Shown here piece by piece: positions 1 to 5,934 of a DNA stretch of 6,850 bases (position 1 is its first letter; the number at the start of each line of letters is the position of its first letter). Source of the stretch: Comamonadaceae bacterium (GTDB lineage Bacteria > Pseudomonadota > Gammaproteobacteria > Burkholderiales > Burkholderiaceae_C); contig CANGCZ010000088.1 of assembly GCA_947452325.1 (NCBI GenBank), forward strand, positions 1 through 6,850, in the 5' to 3' direction. The translations under genes were made by a program, and so were the position numbers. Under the pieces are notes generated by a model. The model was not told the origin of the DNA. It saw only the letters and a list, made by a program, of their open reading frames with translations, and did no database searches.

Positions 1-1
1 A

Positions 2-343
2 TTGATGGGGCAAGTCAATACCGTTCGGCTCGGCGCTGAACATATCCGTCCTATGGGCAGCATCACGTTAACCACGGGCGTGCTGTCCATGTACCCCATG
101 CCTGGCAGCTCAATTGTGACGACGGTGAACGCAGCGGTTGAAGGCTTTGTGAAATCTGCCGCCTTGGAACTGAAAGACAAAGTCAGAGTGAATGCCGTGT
201 CACCTGGCTGGATCACAGAGACCTTGGAAAAAATGAAGATGGACACATCGCCCGGCTTACCTGCCGCTGAAGTGGCCCGGGCCTATCTTGAGTTGATGGA
301 GTCAGACACAACAGGGCGGGTTCAAATCAGTATGAAGTCTTAA
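2..343 (+). CDS. Short-chain dehydrogenase/reductase (SDR) family protein, C-terminal part (5' truncated by window edge)
   Basis: The reading frame is open at the left edge and ends at TAA 341-343, so this is the last ~113 residues of a protein probably near 200 residues long. Numbering visible residues from base 2, the SDR features are a central beta-strand (GSITLTTG, 19-26), the helix that normally carries the catalytic lysine (NAAVEGFVKSAALEL, 43-57) and the conserved post-helix strand VRVNAVSPGW (61-70). The Rossmann dinucleotide-binding N-terminus lies outside the window. The usual YxxxK pair is absent: the lysine position is N43 and the tyrosine position is V39. From memory this matches a small SDR subfamily (PRK07578-like, 'short chain dehydrogenase') that also lacks the motif, so the loss is probably old, not a fresh mutation. 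The substrate is unknown. The gene converges on the DUF3800 remnant with only 36 nt between them, and I see no terminator there. Family assignment is confident; enzymatic activity is doubtful. Confidence 0.85.
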   Translation: MMGQVNTVRLGAEHIRPMGSITLTTGVLSMYPMPGSSIVTTVNAAVEGFVKSAALELKDKVRVNAVSPGWITETLEKMKMDTSPGLPAAEVARAYLELMESDTTGRVQISMKS

Positions 344-379
344 CCGTCAAACCTGAGGGCTGCATAGGCTTTGAATGAT

Positions 380-860
380 CTAAACACGGACATATAAACC
401 ATGCTCGACTCCACCCTCAGAGTCGAAGCAATGCTTGATGACATCGTAAATTATGTTTGCTGAATAAACGTTTCAAAAACATATCGTAGCGGCTTGTCAA
501 TTGCTCAAAAGCCAACTCAACCGGATCTTGTCCTGCCACGGCCGACTTTCTGATAACAGCGCCAAATAAACGCACGGTTTTCAGCGATCGCTCCGTCACT
601 CCCATCCTCAGTGCGTCTTTGATGGCATCCAGTCTGCTGTCTTTGGTATGGCGACTCCATGCGCCTTTGCCGCTTCGCATGGGTGAACCGTGTAATTCAA
701 CTTCATATGGATCTGAAGGCGAAAAGCGGACAGCTACCTTATTTAGCTCTTGCTCAACCCAATGGGTTTCCCGCTCAAATACAGAAACGCCAGCAAGCAC
801 AAAATACTGTTGATTCGGGTCGCTCGCAGACCCTGACTCATCCAAATAAAGTAAGTGCAT
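380..860 (-). pseudogene. DUF3800 family protein, remnant with internal deletion and frameshift
   Basis: ATG at 860-858 opens a 147-codon frame that ends at TGA 419-417. Its start, MHLLYLDESG, with the paired acidic D7/E8, then YFVLAGVSV (19-27), VELHGSP (54-60), AAVI-like AVIRKSAV (101-108) and DPVELAFEQL (112-121), is typical of DUF3800 (PF12686), a family with a predicted RNase H-like fold and unknown role. Family members are usually about 230-270 residues. Here the family pattern stops near residue 137. The characteristic C-terminal block (YDVIKHCFDSEGG, then HGLYV) appears at once in the next frame, from about 457 to the TAG at 382-380. The stretch between, which normally contains the 'LADLVAY' region with another conserved Asp, is missing, probably 80-90 codons. 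I infer a deletion that joined two out-of-frame halves, leaving a non-functional gene. A 147-residue truncated product could still be made, since start and SD are intact. It is AT-rich compared with the ccm genes (33% GC at 421-480), which may point to separate ancestry. Family assignment is strong; pseudogene status is fairly strong. Confidence 0.8.
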
Positions 861-864
861 ATTG

Positions 865-870
865 CCTCCT
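865..870 (-). promoter_or_regulatory. Shine-Dalgarno site of the DUF3800 remnant
   Basis: The minus strand reads AGGAGG at 870-865, four bases before ATG 860-858. It is a perfect consensus match and stronger than any ribosome binding site in the neighbouring ccm genes. It supports the ATG at 860 as the original start and suggests that the truncated frame could still be translated if transcribed. Confidence 0.7.
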
Positions 871-881
871 ACAACGAAACA

Positions 882-898
882 GGCCGCTAAATGCGGCC
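882..898 (-). terminator. Candidate intrinsic terminator downstream of ccmI
   Basis: On the minus strand GGCCGC-ATTTA-GCGGCC forms a perfect 6-bp stem, all G/C pairs, with a 5-nt loop, followed by TGTTTCGTTGT, which is only moderately U-rich. It lies about 120 nt after the ccmI stop, a sensible place to end the ccm transcript. On the plus strand nothing U-rich follows, so minus-strand action is more likely. The weak U tract keeps this tentative. It sits only 22 nt before the DUF3800 start codon, so it could instead be a leader hairpin of that gene. Confidence 0.45.
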
Positions 899-1016
899 CG
901 TCAAAATAGGTAAGCTAGGTGAGGTATGCCATCAAGACACCCAAAAGGTAGGCATCAACCCGACTCGATATCAATGTCAACGCATATTTTTGAAATTCAC
1001 AAACCCTGAACCTTGC

Positions 1017-2306
1017 TCAAGGAGTCAGCGCCTTGGAAATCGTCAATTGCAATTTCTCGGAACTGCCCGGCGTCACCGGGCCGACACTGGCTCCGAAGTC
1101 ACCTGCTTGCGGCATGGCGTTACCGGTTTTGGAGATGCGAGCGCGCACCATCACAGACTTGACTTGTGAAAGTTTCATTTGCGGGTTCATGGCCAGGCTG
1201 TCGTCTAGCACAAAGTCATAAGGCAGTTTGTCTACCGTGGTGCGAATGATGGCCAGCGGCATGCGAGGCCCTTCGGCTGCATTGGCGTAAATGAATACCG
1301 TGTCCTTGGGCGAAACTTGCGCCTCTAACTCGGGGCCCAAAACAACACGTCCGCTTAAACGCTCGGTACCGTCGGACTCAGGCTTGGCCATGGCGCCGGC
1401 ACTGGCCGGGGCATTGCCAGCCACCACGGGTGACAACGGTGGCAGTCCCAGGCGCTCACGCGCCTTGTCAATCGCCTCGGCCAGCGCCGGACCGTCAGGT
1501 GATGTCGCAGGCAATAAACCTCGCACTTTCTCCCAGTACACCAGCGCTTCCTTAAAGCGTCCTTCAGAATAAGCCGCGCTGCCCGCCAGCAACAAGGCGT
1601 TACCGTTTTGCGGATCGGTTTTGAGCACGTTGTTGATGATGGCCCAAGGCTCGCCTTTGAAACTGCCGTTGTTCTTTTGCGCCAACACCTCGGCGCGCTC
1701 TATCAACACATCGTCGTTACGCTCGAGTGCCAGTGCTTTTTGCAAAGCCGCATCGGCTTGTTCATAACGCGCCAGCGCACGCTGTATGCGACCGAGCATG
1801 ATCCAAGCCTCGGCGTTTTTCGGTTCTTTTTCCAACCGTTGGCTGAGTTGCTCGGCCATGGTTTCCAGTTTTTGCGGCGTGATTTGTTCTTCGCCATTGG
1901 CCTGCGCCAACAAGGCAGGATCCAGGGCAATCGGTGTGCCGACATAAAAATAAATGACAAAAGCCAGCACAGGAACAGTCAAAGACAACAGGCTGATCAA
2001 CCACTTGGCGCGCGCAGGCGCAGTCGGTGCCTGTATGGGCGCAGCAGCAGGGGCGTCTTCCATCAGGCGCTGGGTCAACTCCTGTTGAGACAAGTCAAAA
2101 CCTTGCTGATCCAAGCTGCCTTGCGCCAGTTCCCGCTCGAGTTCGGAGAGTTGCTCGCGGTACACGGTCACATGCGACATCACATGCTCGCGCTCAACCC
2201 CTTTTGTCGCCGCGCGCGCCGCACGCAACACCGACCAAGCCAGCACCAACACGACCAGCAATGACAAGGCCAGTGACAGCAGCAAGAAAAGTTGTGCGTT
2301 ATTCAT
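1017..2306 (-). CDS. ccmI: Cytochrome c maturation protein CcmI (apocytochrome chaperone, TPR protein)
   Basis: This 429-residue protein is the System I component that holds apocytochrome c and delivers it to the CcmF/CcmH heme ligation complex. Membrane segments at about residues 5-27 and 102-124 flank a cytoplasmic loop rich in Glu, Leu and Gln (REQLSELERELAQGSLDQQG, 50-69), as expected for the CcmI-1 domain. A periplasmic TPR region follows (about 143-285), with repeats such as AEAWIMLGRIQRALARYEQA (165-184) and NALLLAGSAAYSEGRFKEAL (236-255). An Ala/Pro-rich linker (291-312) leads to a C-terminal beta-rich domain (316-425, SGRVVLGPEL and the FIYANAAEGPRMPLAI strands). The ATG at 2306 directly abuts the ccmH TGA, with AAGGA four bases upstream, so coupled translation is likely. 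In E. coli this region is fused to CcmH; here it is a separate gene. It is the last ccm gene, ending at TGA 1019-1017. Confidence 0.95.
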   Translation of the reverse strand: MNNAQLFLLLSLALSLLVVLVLAWSVLRAARAATKGVEREHVMSHVTVYREQLSELERELAQGSLDQQGFDLSQQELTQRLMEDAPAAAPIQAPTAPARAKWLISLLSLTVPVLAFVIYFYVGTPIALDPALLAQANGEEQITPQKLETMAEQLSQRLEKEPKNAEAWIMLGRIQRALARYEQADAALQKALALERNDDVLIERAEVLAQKNNGSFKGEPWAIINNVLKTDPQNGNALLLAGSAAYSEGRFKEALVYWEKVRGLLPATSPDGPALAEAIDKARERLGLPPLSPVVAGNAPASAGAMAKPESDGTERLSGRVVLGPELEAQVSPKDTVFIYANAAEGPRMPLAIIRTTVDKLPYDFVLDDSLAMNPQMKLSQVKSVMVRARISKTGNAMPQAGDFGASVGPVTPGSSEKLQLTISKALTP

Positions 2307-2756
2307 TCAATCCTTGTGCGTTGCCGCTTCGTTCGGTGCATGAAGGGACGAAGCACTGGCCTGACCCAAAGCGTTTTTGCGCAAGCGCAAATAGCGCCAC
2401 AAGCCCCATACAGCCAGCAGCAACATGAAAAACGGGCCGAACCACAATGGCCAAGTCAAGGGTTTGACCTGGGGCCGGTACAGCACAAAGTCACCGTAGC
2501 GCTCGACCAGATAGGTTTTGATTTCTGCATCGGATTTGTCTTCACGGATCAGCTTGCGCACTTCGCGGCGCAAATCCTCGGCCAATTCGGCATGAGACGA
2601 AGCCAGCGACTCGTTTTGGCAAACAAGACAGCGCAGTTCTTCTGCAATTGCCACCAGTCTGGCTTCTACCTGCGGGTCTTCGGCCATGGGAGCAGCCTCG
2701 CCTGCCCACAGCCAAGGCGCAATCAACAAACTGCACAAGATCAACAAGCGCTTCAT
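2307..2756 (-). CDS. ccmH: Cytochrome c maturation protein CcmH (thiol oxidoreductase subunit)
   Basis: This is a 149-residue membrane-anchored periplasmic protein that handles the CxxCH thiols of apocytochrome c and forms part of the heme ligation complex with CcmF and CcmI. A cleavable signal peptide covers about residues 1-18 (MKRLLILCSLLIAPWLWAG). The diagnostic LRCLVCQN motif is at 41-48, with redox cysteines C43 and C46. The family helices follow (AEDLRREVRKLIREDKSDAE, then YLVERYGDFVLYRP at 82-95), and a single membrane helix spans about 103-121. The length fits the short form of CcmH found where ccmI is separate. The start ATG 2756-2754 overlaps the ccmG stop as ATGA, with a GGAAG upstream. 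The stop TGA abuts the ccmI ATG. The polar tail after the membrane helix (122-149) is low in conservation and probably cytoplasmic. Confidence 0.96.
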   Translation of the reverse strand: MKRLLILCSLLIAPWLWAGEAAPMAEDPQVEARLVAIAEELRCLVCQNESLASSHAELAEDLRREVRKLIREDKSDAEIKTYLVERYGDFVLYRPQVKPLTWPLWFGPFFMLLLAVWGLWRYLRLRKNALGQASASSLHAPNEAATHKD

Positions 2757-3337
2757 GAGGCTTCCAGAGTCTGAATCAAAGGCAATACGGTATCTATCAG
2801 TATTTGTGGCGTCAGCGGGCCGACGCGCTTGTAACGGATGATGCCTTGCTTGTCTATGAGGTAGGTTTCGGGCACGCCATACACGCCGTAATCAATGCCG
2901 ACGCGGCCATCCAGATCGAGCACCGACAAACTGTAAGGGTTACCCTGGCGCTGCAAAAAACGCAGGCTGCGTTCGCGCGCCAATTGCAATTTCTCTGTGT
3001 CTTTGAGCGGGCCGTTGGCCATGTCTTGCGGCTGTATTTCTTTGTAACTCAAACCCACTACCGGGGTGTGGCTGCTTTTGGCAAAGTCGACCAGCAAAGG
3101 GTGCTCTTCACGACAGGCGACACACCAGGTGGCCCAGACGTTGAACAACCAGACTTTGCCTTTCATGTCTGACGGGCTAAAGGGCTTGTCGCCGACGAGT
3201 ACCGGCAGGCTGAACTCAGGCGCCGGTTTACCCACCAGCGGCGATGGGATTTCACGCGGATCGCGCTTGAGGCCGACCGCTAAAAACACCACCAACGCGG
3301 CAAACAACACCAGAGGTATCAAAAACTTTTTGTTCAT
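2753..3337 (-). CDS. ccmG: Thiol:disulfide interchange protein CcmG/DsbE
   Basis: This is a 194-residue thioredoxin-like protein, anchored in the inner membrane and facing the periplasm, that reduces the cysteines of apocytochrome c or CcmH before heme attachment. The N-terminal anchor is at about residues 4-22 (FLIPLVLFAALVVFLAVGL). The redox active site WCVAC is at 71-75 (C72, C75), within the family context FNVWATWCVACREEHP. The cis-proline loop GVYGVPET (151-158) is also intact. Compared with my memory of E. coli CcmG there are about 19 extra residues between SYKE (97-100) and GNPY (132-135), which I believe is usual in betaproteobacteria. I chose ATG 3337: it starts just before the hydrophobic anchor and lies 4 nt after the ccmF stop. 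An in-frame TTG at 3415 would add 26 polar residues and overlap ccmF by 74 nt, so I rejected it. No clear Shine-Dalgarno precedes the ATG. The stop overlaps ccmH as ATGA. Confidence 0.95.
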   Translation of the reverse strand: MNKKFLIPLVLFAALVVFLAVGLKRDPREIPSPLVGKPAPEFSLPVLVGDKPFSPSDMKGKVWLFNVWATWCVACREEHPLLVDFAKSSHTPVVGLSYKEIQPQDMANGPLKDTEKLQLARERSLRFLQRQGNPYSLSVLDLDGRVGIDYGVYGVPETYLIDKQGIIRYKRVGPLTPQILIDTVLPLIQTLEAS

Positions 3338-3341
3338 GGCA

Positions 3342-5300
3342 TCAAGTGGCGGAAGACAAGGCTTCACCAGCGGTTTGCAAAGGTGACACAGCCGCTTTGC
3401 GGTAGCGCCGGTCAAGGGCTGCCAGCACGCCGCCGAGCACCATCATCAGCACACCGGCCCACAGCCAGGGCACGAAAGGCTTGTAATAAACGCGCATGCT
3501 CCAACTCGGCGTGTCTCCAGGCACAGGGTCTCCCAAAGAGACATACAAGTCGCGCATCACACCTGAATCGATGGCCGCCTCGGTCATCGGCATGGCGCTG
3601 GAGAAATAACGGCGTTTCTCGGGATACAGCACTTCAATGACTTTGTCGTTTTTCAATACCTCGACATGGGCTTGCATGGCTTTGTAATTCGGTCCGTTCA
3701 CATCCACCATGTCGGCCAGACGGAAAGTGTAGGGAACGATAGTGACCGTGTCGCCCAGCGCCATGCGCACATCGCGTTCCACCTCAAACGACTTGACGCC
3801 GGTGATGCCCAGTACGACCACTGCCAAACCGAAATGCGCCAAATGCATGCCCCAAAATGAACCGCCTATGCGACCGGGTTTGCGTATGCGCTCAACCACA
3901 TGTTGCAGACTGCCCAGAGCCACCCACATTCCTAGAAACACGCCCAGCGCAGTCCCGGCAGACCATTGGCCGAAGACAAAAGGCAAACCTATCGCCAATA
4001 CCAAAGCCGCCAGTCCCACCCAACGCAAACGCAGCACCATGTCGTTCAAACGGGCTTCGCGCCAATGCGCTACCGTGCCGGGCACCAATACAAACAGCAG
4101 TGGCACCATGAGTGGCGCGAACACCAGATTGAAATACGGCGGGCCAACAGACAACTTGCCTAAGTTCAATGCATCAATGACAAGCGGGTAAAGCGTACCG
4201 AGCAACACCGCTCCGGTGGCCACCACCAGTAGCACGCTGTTGAGCAGCAAAAACGATTCACGCGACACCAAGCCCATGCTACCGCCCAGAGTGACTGCCG
4301 GAGCGCGCCAGGCGAACAAAGTCAGCGAAGCACCTATGACCACCGCCAGAAAACACAGCACAAAAATACCGCGCGCCGGGTCCGAAGCAAACGCATGGAC
4401 CGATGTCAGCACGCCTGATCGAACCAAAAATGTTCCGAGCAAAGACAAGGAAAAAGCAGCGATCGCCAGCAACACGGTCCAGGCCTTGAAGCTGCCGCGT
4501 TTTTCTGTGACCATCAATGAATGGATCAGCGCTGTGCCCACCAGCCAAGGCATGAGAGAAGCGTTTTCCACCGGGTCCCAAAACCACCAACCGCCCCAAC
4601 CCAGTTCGTAATATGCCCACCAAGAACCCAGTCCGATACCGAAGGTGAGAAAAGACCAGGCGATCACTGTCCAAGGGCGCGACCAGCGTGCCCATGCGGC
4701 ATCCAGGCGACCTGAGATGAGCGCTGCAATGGCGAACGCGAACGCCACCGACATACCGACATAGCCCATGTACAACATGGGCGGATGAATCACCAGACCC
4801 GGGTCTTGCAACAAGGGGTTCAGGTCACGGCCATCGGCAGGGATGGGGAACAAACGGTCAAACGGGTTGGAAGTGACCAAGATAAAAGCCATGAACCCCA
4901 CAGCCACCAAACCTAAAACGCTTAAAACCCGGGCCACCATGTTCAGCGGCAGGCTTTGCGAGAACACAGCCACGGCCGCGGTCCAGCCGGTGAGCATCAG
5001 CACCCACAACAGCAACGACCCTTCATGCCCGCCCCACACCGCAGCAAACTGATAGGCGCGTGGTAACAGGCGGTTGGAATGCTCAGCCACATACTTGACC
5101 GAAAAATCATTGCCCAAAAAAGAAGCCGCCAGGCAGGCGAATGACAAGACCACCAACGCAAACTGCAACAAAGCCACCGGTCGCGCCAGCGATTGCCACA
5201 CGGTGTTGCGATTGAGCGTGCCCCACAAAGGCAACACACCCAGCAACAAAGCCAGCACGGTGGCGAGAATCAATGCAAATTGACCGAGTTCAGGAATCAT
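3342..5300 (-). CDS. ccmF: Cytochrome c heme lyase subunit CcmF
   Basis: This 652-residue polytopic inner-membrane protein is the core of the holocytochrome c synthase, taking heme from CcmE and ligating it to apocytochrome c. The tryptophan-rich WWD heme-binding segment lies at about 225-250 (GSWWAYYELGWGGWWFWDPV, then ENASLMPWL). Four histidine sites match the known heme-ligand histidines: H172 (IHPPMLYMGY), H260 (ALIHSLMV), H302 (SVHAFASDP) and H486 or H489 (GMHLAHFG). WGGHEGSLLLW (89-99) is another family hallmark. A large periplasmic domain covers about 503-608, before the last membrane helix (611-629). The length is normal for the family (about 640-670). The ATG at 5300 lies 14 nt after the ccmE stop, and the spacer carries a partial duplication of that junction. 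The TGA at 3344-3342 is 4 nt before ccmG. No frameshift or missing motif is seen. Confidence 0.97.
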   Translation of the reverse strand: MIPELGQFALILATVLALLLGVLPLWGTLNRNTVWQSLARPVALLQFALVVLSFACLAASFLGNDFSVKYVAEHSNRLLPRAYQFAAVWGGHEGSLLLWVLMLTGWTAAVAVFSQSLPLNMVARVLSVLGLVAVGFMAFILVTSNPFDRLFPIPADGRDLNPLLQDPGLVIHPPMLYMGYVGMSVAFAFAIAALISGRLDAAWARWSRPWTVIAWSFLTFGIGLGSWWAYYELGWGGWWFWDPVENASLMPWLVGTALIHSLMVTEKRGSFKAWTVLLAIAAFSLSLLGTFLVRSGVLTSVHAFASDPARGIFVLCFLAVVIGASLTLFAWRAPAVTLGGSMGLVSRESFLLLNSVLLVVATGAVLLGTLYPLVIDALNLGKLSVGPPYFNLVFAPLMVPLLFVLVPGTVAHWREARLNDMVLRLRWVGLAALVLAIGLPFVFGQWSAGTALGVFLGMWVALGSLQHVVERIRKPGRIGGSFWGMHLAHFGLAVVVLGITGVKSFEVERDVRMALGDTVTIVPYTFRLADMVDVNGPNYKAMQAHVEVLKNDKVIEVLYPEKRRYFSSAMPMTEAAIDSGVMRDLYVSLGDPVPGDTPSWSMRVYYKPFVPWLWAGVLMMVLGGVLAALDRRYRKAAVSPLQTAGEALSSAT

Positions 5301-5323
5301 TCAGGGTTTTGCTTTCAGGGTTT
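5300..5323. repeat. 10-bp direct repeat at the ccmE/ccmF junction
   Basis: The plus strand has TTCAGGGTTT at 5300-5309 and again at 5314-5323, a period of 14 nt. On the coding (minus) strand each copy reads AAACCCTGAA. The first copy read holds the last codons and stop of ccmE; the second ends in the first A of the ccmF ATG. Removing one 14-nt period would leave CCC-TGA-ATG, the same abutting stop-start seen at ccmH/ccmI. It may be a small tandem duplication or chance. Confidence 0.6.
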
Positions 5324-5767
5324 GACAGATTGGGCAGCACGCGCCTGGGCCGCCTTGTCCAACGCATGTTGGGCTTCGGGGGGCATGTAATTCTCGTCGT
5401 GTTTGGCCAGCACCTCGCTGGCGGTCATGACACCTTGTTCGTCCAGCTTGCCTTGGGCGACCACGCCCTTGCCTTCTTTGAACAAATCGGGCAACAAGCC
5501 GCTGTAGTGCACCGTGGTGTCATTGATGGTGTCGGTCACCACAAAAGACACGCTGGTGCCATCGCGCTGCAAACTGCCGGCCTTGACCATGCCGCCGATG
5601 CGAAAAGTTTTGTTGCGGGGGGCTTCGCCGTTGAGCACTTGTGTAGGTGTGAAGAAAAACACCAAGTTGCTGTTGAACGCATTCAACACAAACGCTGCAG
5701 CGATAGACAACACCAACACACCGACTGCGATCAGGCCAAAACGTTTTTGGCGAGGACTGAGGTTCAT
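5315..5767 (-). CDS. ccmE: Heme chaperone CcmE
   Basis: CcmE (150 residues) binds heme covalently in the periplasm and passes it to CcmF. A short cytoplasmic N-terminus (MNLSPRQKRFG) precedes one membrane anchor at about residues 11-30. The soluble OB-fold beta-barrel follows, with family segments FRIGGMVKAGS (55-65) and VSFVVTDT (73-80). The heme-attachment motif HDENY is at 123-127: H123 is the covalent heme ligand and Y127 the axial ligand, so this is the classic His-type CcmE and not the Cys variant of archaea and some deltaproteobacteria. The C-terminal tail after MPPE (128-131) is flexible and Ala/Gln-rich. The ATG at 5767 overlaps the ccmD stop as ATGA, with AGGA six bases upstream inside ccmD. 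The stop is at 5317-5315. Full-length and intact. Confidence 0.97.
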   Translation of the reverse strand: MNLSPRQKRFGLIAVGVLVLSIAAAFVLNAFNSNLVFFFTPTQVLNGEAPRNKTFRIGGMVKAGSLQRDGTSVSFVVTDTINDTTVHYSGLLPDLFKEGKGVVAQGKLDEQGVMTASEVLAKHDENYMPPEAQHALDKAAQARAAQSVKP

Positions 5768-5934
5768 GACAGATCCTGTATTTCCGCGCGGGCCAAGGCC
5801 AGTGCATTCAAATGGGCTTGCCTGGCCTGCCAGATTTCAAGCAGGATGAACAAAGCCGTCACGCCCATGCTGCCCCAGACATACAAGCCATAACCGCCCA
5901 TGTCCCAAAACTGTGACCAACTCTCCCACCTCAT
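5764..5934 (-). CDS. ccmD: Heme exporter protein CcmD (small membrane protein)
   Basis: This small 56-codon gene lies between ccmC and ccmE. CcmD is a single-pass membrane protein that stabilises the CcmC-heme-CcmE complex and helps release holo-CcmE from the CcmAB transporter. The translation shows the family signature FWDMGGYGLYVWGSMG at residues 9-24, including the conserved aromatic/Gly block with Y15 and Y18. A membrane helix follows (about 17-34), then a charged cytoplasmic tail (EIWQARQAHLNALALARAEI, 33-52). ATG 5934-5932 overlaps the ccmC stop as ATGA, with GGAG seven bases upstream. TGA 5766-5764 overlaps the ccmE start as ATGA. The double overlap indicates a strict co-translated order. 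Length and motif are typical. Confidence 0.93.
   Translation of the reverse strand: MRWESWSQFWDMGGYGLYVWGSMGVTALFILLEIWQARQAHLNALALARAEIQDLS

Larger units (their letters stand above)
861..1016. other. Non-coding gap between ccmI and the DUF3800 remnant
   Basis: This 156-nt gap carries no credible gene. It contains the DUF3800 Shine-Dalgarno (865-870), a GC-rich hairpin (882-898) and an imperfect direct repeat (GGTATGCCATCAA at 923-935 and GGTAGGCATCAA at 947-958, 24 nt apart). On the minus strand there is a perfect TTGACA at 980-975, but no good -10 at normal spacing. Base composition is low in GC (18 of 50 at 961-1010), in contrast to the ccm genes. Confidence 0.6.

Noticed and set aside
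405..426. 7-bp inverted repeat TCGACTC/GAGTCGA with 8-nt loop, as a terminator between the convergent genes
   Set aside because: It lies within the ancestral C-terminal coding sequence of the DUF3800 gene and has no U tract on either side, so it is more likely coincidental.
417..860. Intact 147-residue hypothetical protein
   Set aside because: The sequence after about residue 137 does not follow the family, and the true family C-terminus sits in another frame immediately downstream, so a broken gene is the better reading.
952..980. Minus-strand promoter with TTGACA at 980-975
   Set aside because: The -35 match is perfect, but the hexamer at 17-nt spacing (TGATGC) is a very poor -10, so a promoter cannot be supported.
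926..1009. 27-codon plus-strand frame in the ccmI/DUF3800 gap
   Set aside because: No SD, no recognisable motif and no sign of conservation; expected by chance in this length.
1608..2264. Long plus-strand open frame (218 codons) antisense to ccmI
   Set aside because: It is a shadow of the ccmI frame: no recognisable domain, compositionally biased, and opposite a clearly conserved gene. The same applies to plus-strand frames at 2292-2774 and 5273-5893.
3338..3415. Upstream TTG start for ccmG adding 26 residues
   Set aside because: The extension is polar, precedes the natural membrane anchor, overlaps ccmF by 74 nt and has no SD. ATG 3337 fits the family N-terminus.
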